A stretch of 64,000 nucleotides of DNA from Prevotellaceae bacterium UBA4332 (GTDB taxonomy: Bacteria > Bacteroidota > Bacteroidia > Bacteroidales > Bacteroidaceae): contig DGTQ01000017.1 of assembly GCA_002394365.1 (NCBI GenBank), positions 1-64,000 of the forward strand, in the 5' to 3' direction. Each line of letters starts with the position of its first letter. Position 1 is the stretch's first letter. The notes beneath the pieces were generated by a model. The model made no database searches and was not told the DNA's origin. It worked only from the letters and a program-made list of their open reading frames with translations. Below are positions 61,255 to 64,000 of the stretch, piece after piece. Both the position numbers and the translations under genes were made by a program.

Positions 61255-61770
61255 ATGGCAATAATAAAAAAGATTTACGGAAAGACCCCAAAATGGGGCA
61301 AAGACTGTTACTTCAGCGAGACAGCCGCAATAGTTGGCGAAGTAACGATGGGCGATGAGTGTTCTGTATGGTTCAGCGCCGTAGTGAGAGGCGATGTAGC
61401 TCCTATCACTATGGGCAATCGCTGCAATGTGCAAGACGGAGCTTGCGTACATGTGACCAACACGACAGGTCCTACCCTGATGGAGGACGACGTGACGATA
61501 GGCCACAACGCAACCGTTCATGCCTGCACCCTGAAAAAAGGTTGTCTGATAGGCATGGGAGCCACAGTTCTCGACAATGCCATCATAGGCGAGGGAGCCA
61601 TCATAGCTGCTGGAGCATTAGTGCTTGGTGGAACAAAAGTTGGCGACCATGAGATATGGGGCGGAGTGCCTGCAAAATTTATCAAGAAAACAGCGCCAAA
61701 CCAGGCAGAGAGCTATGCTGCCCACTATGCGCAGTATGCTAAAGACTACCTTAACGAGGAAAAGGAATAA
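61255..61770 (+). CDS. Gamma-carbonic-anhydrase family hexapeptide protein
   Basis: 171-aa left-handed beta-helix trimer protein of the YrdA/PaaY/CaiE type. Hexapeptide repeats run from about 20 to 145 (AIVGEVTMGDEC, ITMGNRCNVQDG). The three zinc-ligand histidines are present in CVHV (about 64) and IGHNATVHAC (about 81-90). WGGVPAKFIKK (about 139-149) and a C-terminal helix complete the fold. Activity could be carbonic anhydrase or something else, since many family members lack clear activity. The gap before it contains CTAGGAG repeats. Confident in family. Confidence 0.92.
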   Translation: MAIIKKIYGKTPKWGKDCYFSETAAIVGEVTMGDECSVWFSAVVRGDVAPITMGNRCNVQDGACVHVTNTTGPTLMEDDVTIGHNATVHACTLKKGCLIGMGATVLDNAIIGEGAIIAAGALVLGGTKVGDHEIWGGVPAKFIKKTAPNQAESYAAHYAQYAKDYLNEEKE

Positions 61771-61877
61771 CGGCAAGTTACCATGCTTCTGCCTGTCTAT
61801 CCTATGCTTTGCCGTATCCTTGCTTAGCGCCTTTATTTACATTCACATAAACCACAACCTCAAAGAATACAAACAAT

Positions 61878-63299
61878 ATGAACAAGACATTGCTGCATCT
61901 TACATACATCATCACATTGCTGTGCTATAGCACTCTGCTCCATGCTCAAGCGTCTGAATACTCAGCCAAACTGCCTGTCATACATATCAATGGCGACTTT
62001 GGCTATGAATACCAGACAGGAACTTTCAGCATAGAATATACTGACGGCACTAAAGAAAATAACCTCAGCGCAAGCATAAAATGGAGGGGTGGCACCACAA
62101 ACACTGACGACAAACATAAAAGGAACTACACGATAAAGTTTACGGAAGACCACGGCTTTATGGGCATGAGGTCTGACAACAAGTGGATTCTGGATGCAGG
62201 ACAAGCAGACGTTTTCAGGCTACGCAACAGAATAGCAACCGAACTCTGGGGCGATTTTGCGGCAAAGCCATACTATTCTGCATCTGAGCCCAAGGCTAAG
62301 TCGTATGTCAGCGGCAATGTGGTTGAGGTCTATGTAAATGATGAATACATGGGTGTGTATTGCCTTACCGAATGTCTGGACAGAAAGCAGATGAAACTGA
62401 AGAAATTCAGCGCAGGCAATACCATACACGGCGTGTTATGGAAGTCTTCTGGGTACGGATGCTCCACAATGACCTATGCACCAGCCAGCTATGACAATAC
62501 ACAGCCCACGATGGATGTCTTTGAGGCAAAATACCCAGAATTGGATGACCTTCCCGAAACCGACTACAGCGTATTGTGGAACGCAATAAATTTCGTTGCC
62601 AACAGCAGTAACAGCGATTTCAGTAATCATGTAGAGGAATATTTTGACGTTCCTGTGCTGGCAGACTACTACATATTCGTTCAGGTGCTCAACGCGCTCG
62701 ACAATTGCGGCAAAAACATGTACTGGGCAGTGTATGACAAAATGGCTGACAAGAAAATAACACCTGCCATCTGGGACTTGGACCAAACGGTTGGCTCACA
62801 CTCGCTTGCGCAATACAACCCCAACTTCACTTCGCCAGAATACAAAACCGGAAACATCATAGAAGTGATTGGAAGACTGAAGGTACTGAACGTCAACTCG
62901 TTCAACCAGAAAGTTAATGACAGATATGCTGAACTGCGTAAAACACACCTGTCACCAGAAAGTCTAATAGCACGCTATGACCATTACTATAATTTACTGA
63001 AGGAAACGGGTGCAGCAGAAAGAGAAACGGAACGATGGAGCGGGGATTCTGACATTAACGGACTCGAAATTAACTTCGATGACGAAATAACATACATACG
63101 CAACTGGATTACTGAAAGAATAAAATACCTCGACGAAAAAGTCTTCAACTACAAAGAACCCACTGCCATCAGCAACATCACAGATACAACCGAGACAAGA
63201 GATTCACGCAGCGTTTATGACATTACCGGAAAGTGCCCCACCCCAAGGAGTAACGATATATTGATACATAACGGTATGAAGACTATCCGCATCAGGTGA
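61878..63299 (+). CDS. CotH-family secreted protein
   Basis: 473 aa with signal peptide (cleavage near LHAQ, about 22). The order of blocks fits the CotH (spore-coat kinase-like) family: IKWRGGTTNTDDKHKRNYTI (about 57-76, usually with a conserved RG and Lys), NKWILDAGQADVFRLRNRIA, VEVYVNDEYMGVYCLTECLDR (about 150-170, with the glutamate typical of kinase-like folds) and PAIWDLDQTVG (DxD, about 296-306). Bacteroidota homologues are surface proteins, sometimes tied to cellulosome-like systems. The C-terminus VYDITGKCPTP with NGMKTIRIR resembles a short type IX tail. Kinase activity is inference. Confidence 0.82.
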   Translation: MNKTLLHLTYIITLLCYSTLLHAQASEYSAKLPVIHINGDFGYEYQTGTFSIEYTDGTKENNLSASIKWRGGTTNTDDKHKRNYTIKFTEDHGFMGMRSDNKWILDAGQADVFRLRNRIATELWGDFAAKPYYSASEPKAKSYVSGNVVEVYVNDEYMGVYCLTECLDRKQMKLKKFSAGNTIHGVLWKSSGYGCSTMTYAPASYDNTQPTMDVFEAKYPELDDLPETDYSVLWNAINFVANSSNSDFSNHVEEYFDVPVLADYYIFVQVLNALDNCGKNMYWAVYDKMADKKITPAIWDLDQTVGSHSLAQYNPNFTSPEYKTGNIIEVIGRLKVLNVNSFNQKVNDRYAELRKTHLSPESLIARYDHYYNLLKETGAAERETERWSGDSDINGLEINFDDEITYIRNWITERIKYLDEKVFNYKEPTAISNITDTTETRDSRSVYDITGKCPTPRSNDILIHNGMKTIRIR

Positions 63300-63309
63300 G
63301 AGGGTCTCT

Positions 63310-64000
63310 TTATTCTGGGTCAACATCATAATAGATGAGGAGGGACTTATAGCGAGGGTCCTGCATAAGCGCTGATACTGACTGACGGATATGGGTGCGA
63401 GTGCTGGCAATGCTGAGGGTGGTCTCGAGTTTGAGGACTATCTTTCGTATATAGAGTGTCTTGACTCGGGCTATGGCAGGTTTGTCTGGCCCCAGGACAC
63501 GCTCGGCAAAGGACTGGCGCAGACGGCTGCCGAGTTCGATAGCCGCTGTGTTGACAATATTCTCGTCCTTGTGCTTGAGGTAAATATAGATAAGGCGAGT
63601 GAACGGTGGATAGCGAAAGGCTTTGCGCTCCCTCATAAGCGACTGAAAGAAAGCCTTATAGTCTCCTGAGACGATATGACGTATAACTGGCAGTTCTGGT
63701 CTGTTGGTCTGGAGAAACACCTGCCCTCTCCTACCCTTTCTGCCTGCTCTGCCTGCTACCTGAGTCATCATGGAGAAGGCTCGCTCATGGGCTCGGAAAT
63801 CGGGTTGGTTGAGCATAGTATCGGCAGAGAGTATTCCTACAACAGAGACATTGTCGAAGTCCAAGCCCTTGGTAACCATCTGCGTGCCTATGAGCAGATT
63901 TGTCTTGCCTGCCGAGAACTCGGCTATTATGCGTTCGTAGGCATTGCGAGTGCGAGTGGTGTCGAGATCCATACGAGCTATGCGAGCCTCTGGAAAGGTA
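63310..64000 (-). CDS. priA: Primosomal helicase PriA, C-terminal part (cut by window end)
   Basis: Replication-restart helicase. Only the last about 229 codons are in the window; the frame continues beyond 64000 (upstream residues read TFPEARIARMDLDTT). Seen: LIGTQMVTKGLDFDNVSVVGIL (helicase motif V), AFSMMTQVAGRAGRKGRRGQV (motif VI), then RYPPFTRLIYIYLKHKDE and RVLGPDKPAIARVKTLYIRKIVLK, all characteristic of PriA. The zinc-binding cysteines should lie upstream and outside. Convergent with the CotH-like gene, ten bp apart. Very confident. Confidence 0.95.
   Translation of the reverse strand, partial: TFPEARIARMDLDTTRTRNAYERIIAEFSAGKTNLLIGTQMVTKGLDFDNVSVVGILSADTMLNQPDFRAHERAFSMMTQVAGRAGRKGRRGQVFLQTNRPELPVIRHIVSGDYKAFFQSLMRERKAFRYPPFTRLIYIYLKHKDENIVNTAAIELGSRLRQSFAERVLGPDKPAIARVKTLYIRKIVLKLETTLSIASTRTHIRQSVSALMQDPRYKSLLIYYDVDPE

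Overview
The window looks like chromosome of a Prevotella-like member of the Bacteroidota. Evidence: promoters of the Bacteroidota type (TTTG-N19/20-TANNTTTG) with no Shine-Dalgarno-like signals, a type III glutamine synthetase, lipoproteins with short lipoboxes, GSCFA, PCMD and DUF3089 proteins, a membrane-anchored AraC regulator, and large secreted proteins ending in short C-terminal tails of the type IX secretion kind. I saw no rRNA, tRNA, CRISPR array, insertion sequence, phage gene or transposase.

Layout. (1) 0.5-5 kb: a TonB-plug/MG2-like protein, a stand-alone homoserine dehydrogenase and a DUF3089 lipoprotein. (2) 5.3-22.3 kb, all on the minus strand: an AraC-type regulator and four secreted PL1-like pectate lyase genes (543, 1846, 1379 and 1068 aa). 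A 50-aa peptide gene lies behind the largest, just before a terminator. This is a pectin-degradation block without SusC/SusD in the window. (3) 23.4-31.6 kb: a small HEXXH protein (plus strand), then minus-strand metY, glnN, a nucleoside kinase, pyrH, birA and a GSCFA protein. (4) 31.7-35.8 kb, plus strand: PCMD lipoprotein and beta-barrel pair, a nitronate monooxygenase/FabK-like enzyme, and lptB. (5) 35.8-58.0 kb: repeat-rich DNA on both sides of two giant secreted proteins (3740 and 2808 aa) built on YGGG repeats. (6) 58-64 kb: a PurF-like protein without the catalytic cysteine, fabI, a phosphopantetheinyl transferase, a gamma-carbonic-anhydrase-like protein, a CotH-like protein and the 3' part of priA.

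The most unusual material is non-coding. The gaps carry several dispersed repeat families. One, near 22.8, 36.9 and 57.85 kb, conserves stems through compensatory changes, and two direct copies (about 95% identical) flank the giant-gene block. GC-rich palindromic repeats of the intergenic kind are also found in frame inside coding sequences (TonB-plug protein, GSCFA protein, signal peptide of the 2808-aa protein), which resembles the palindromic elements known from Rickettsia. Short tandem arrays with unit lengths of 7, 8 or 9 bp sit next to many starts, and several genes have a -7 box only 5-9 nt from the start codon, which predicts leaderless or nearly leaderless mRNAs.

Functions were assigned by reading motifs and recalling families. 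No database search was run; domain boundaries and identity counts come from reading by eye.
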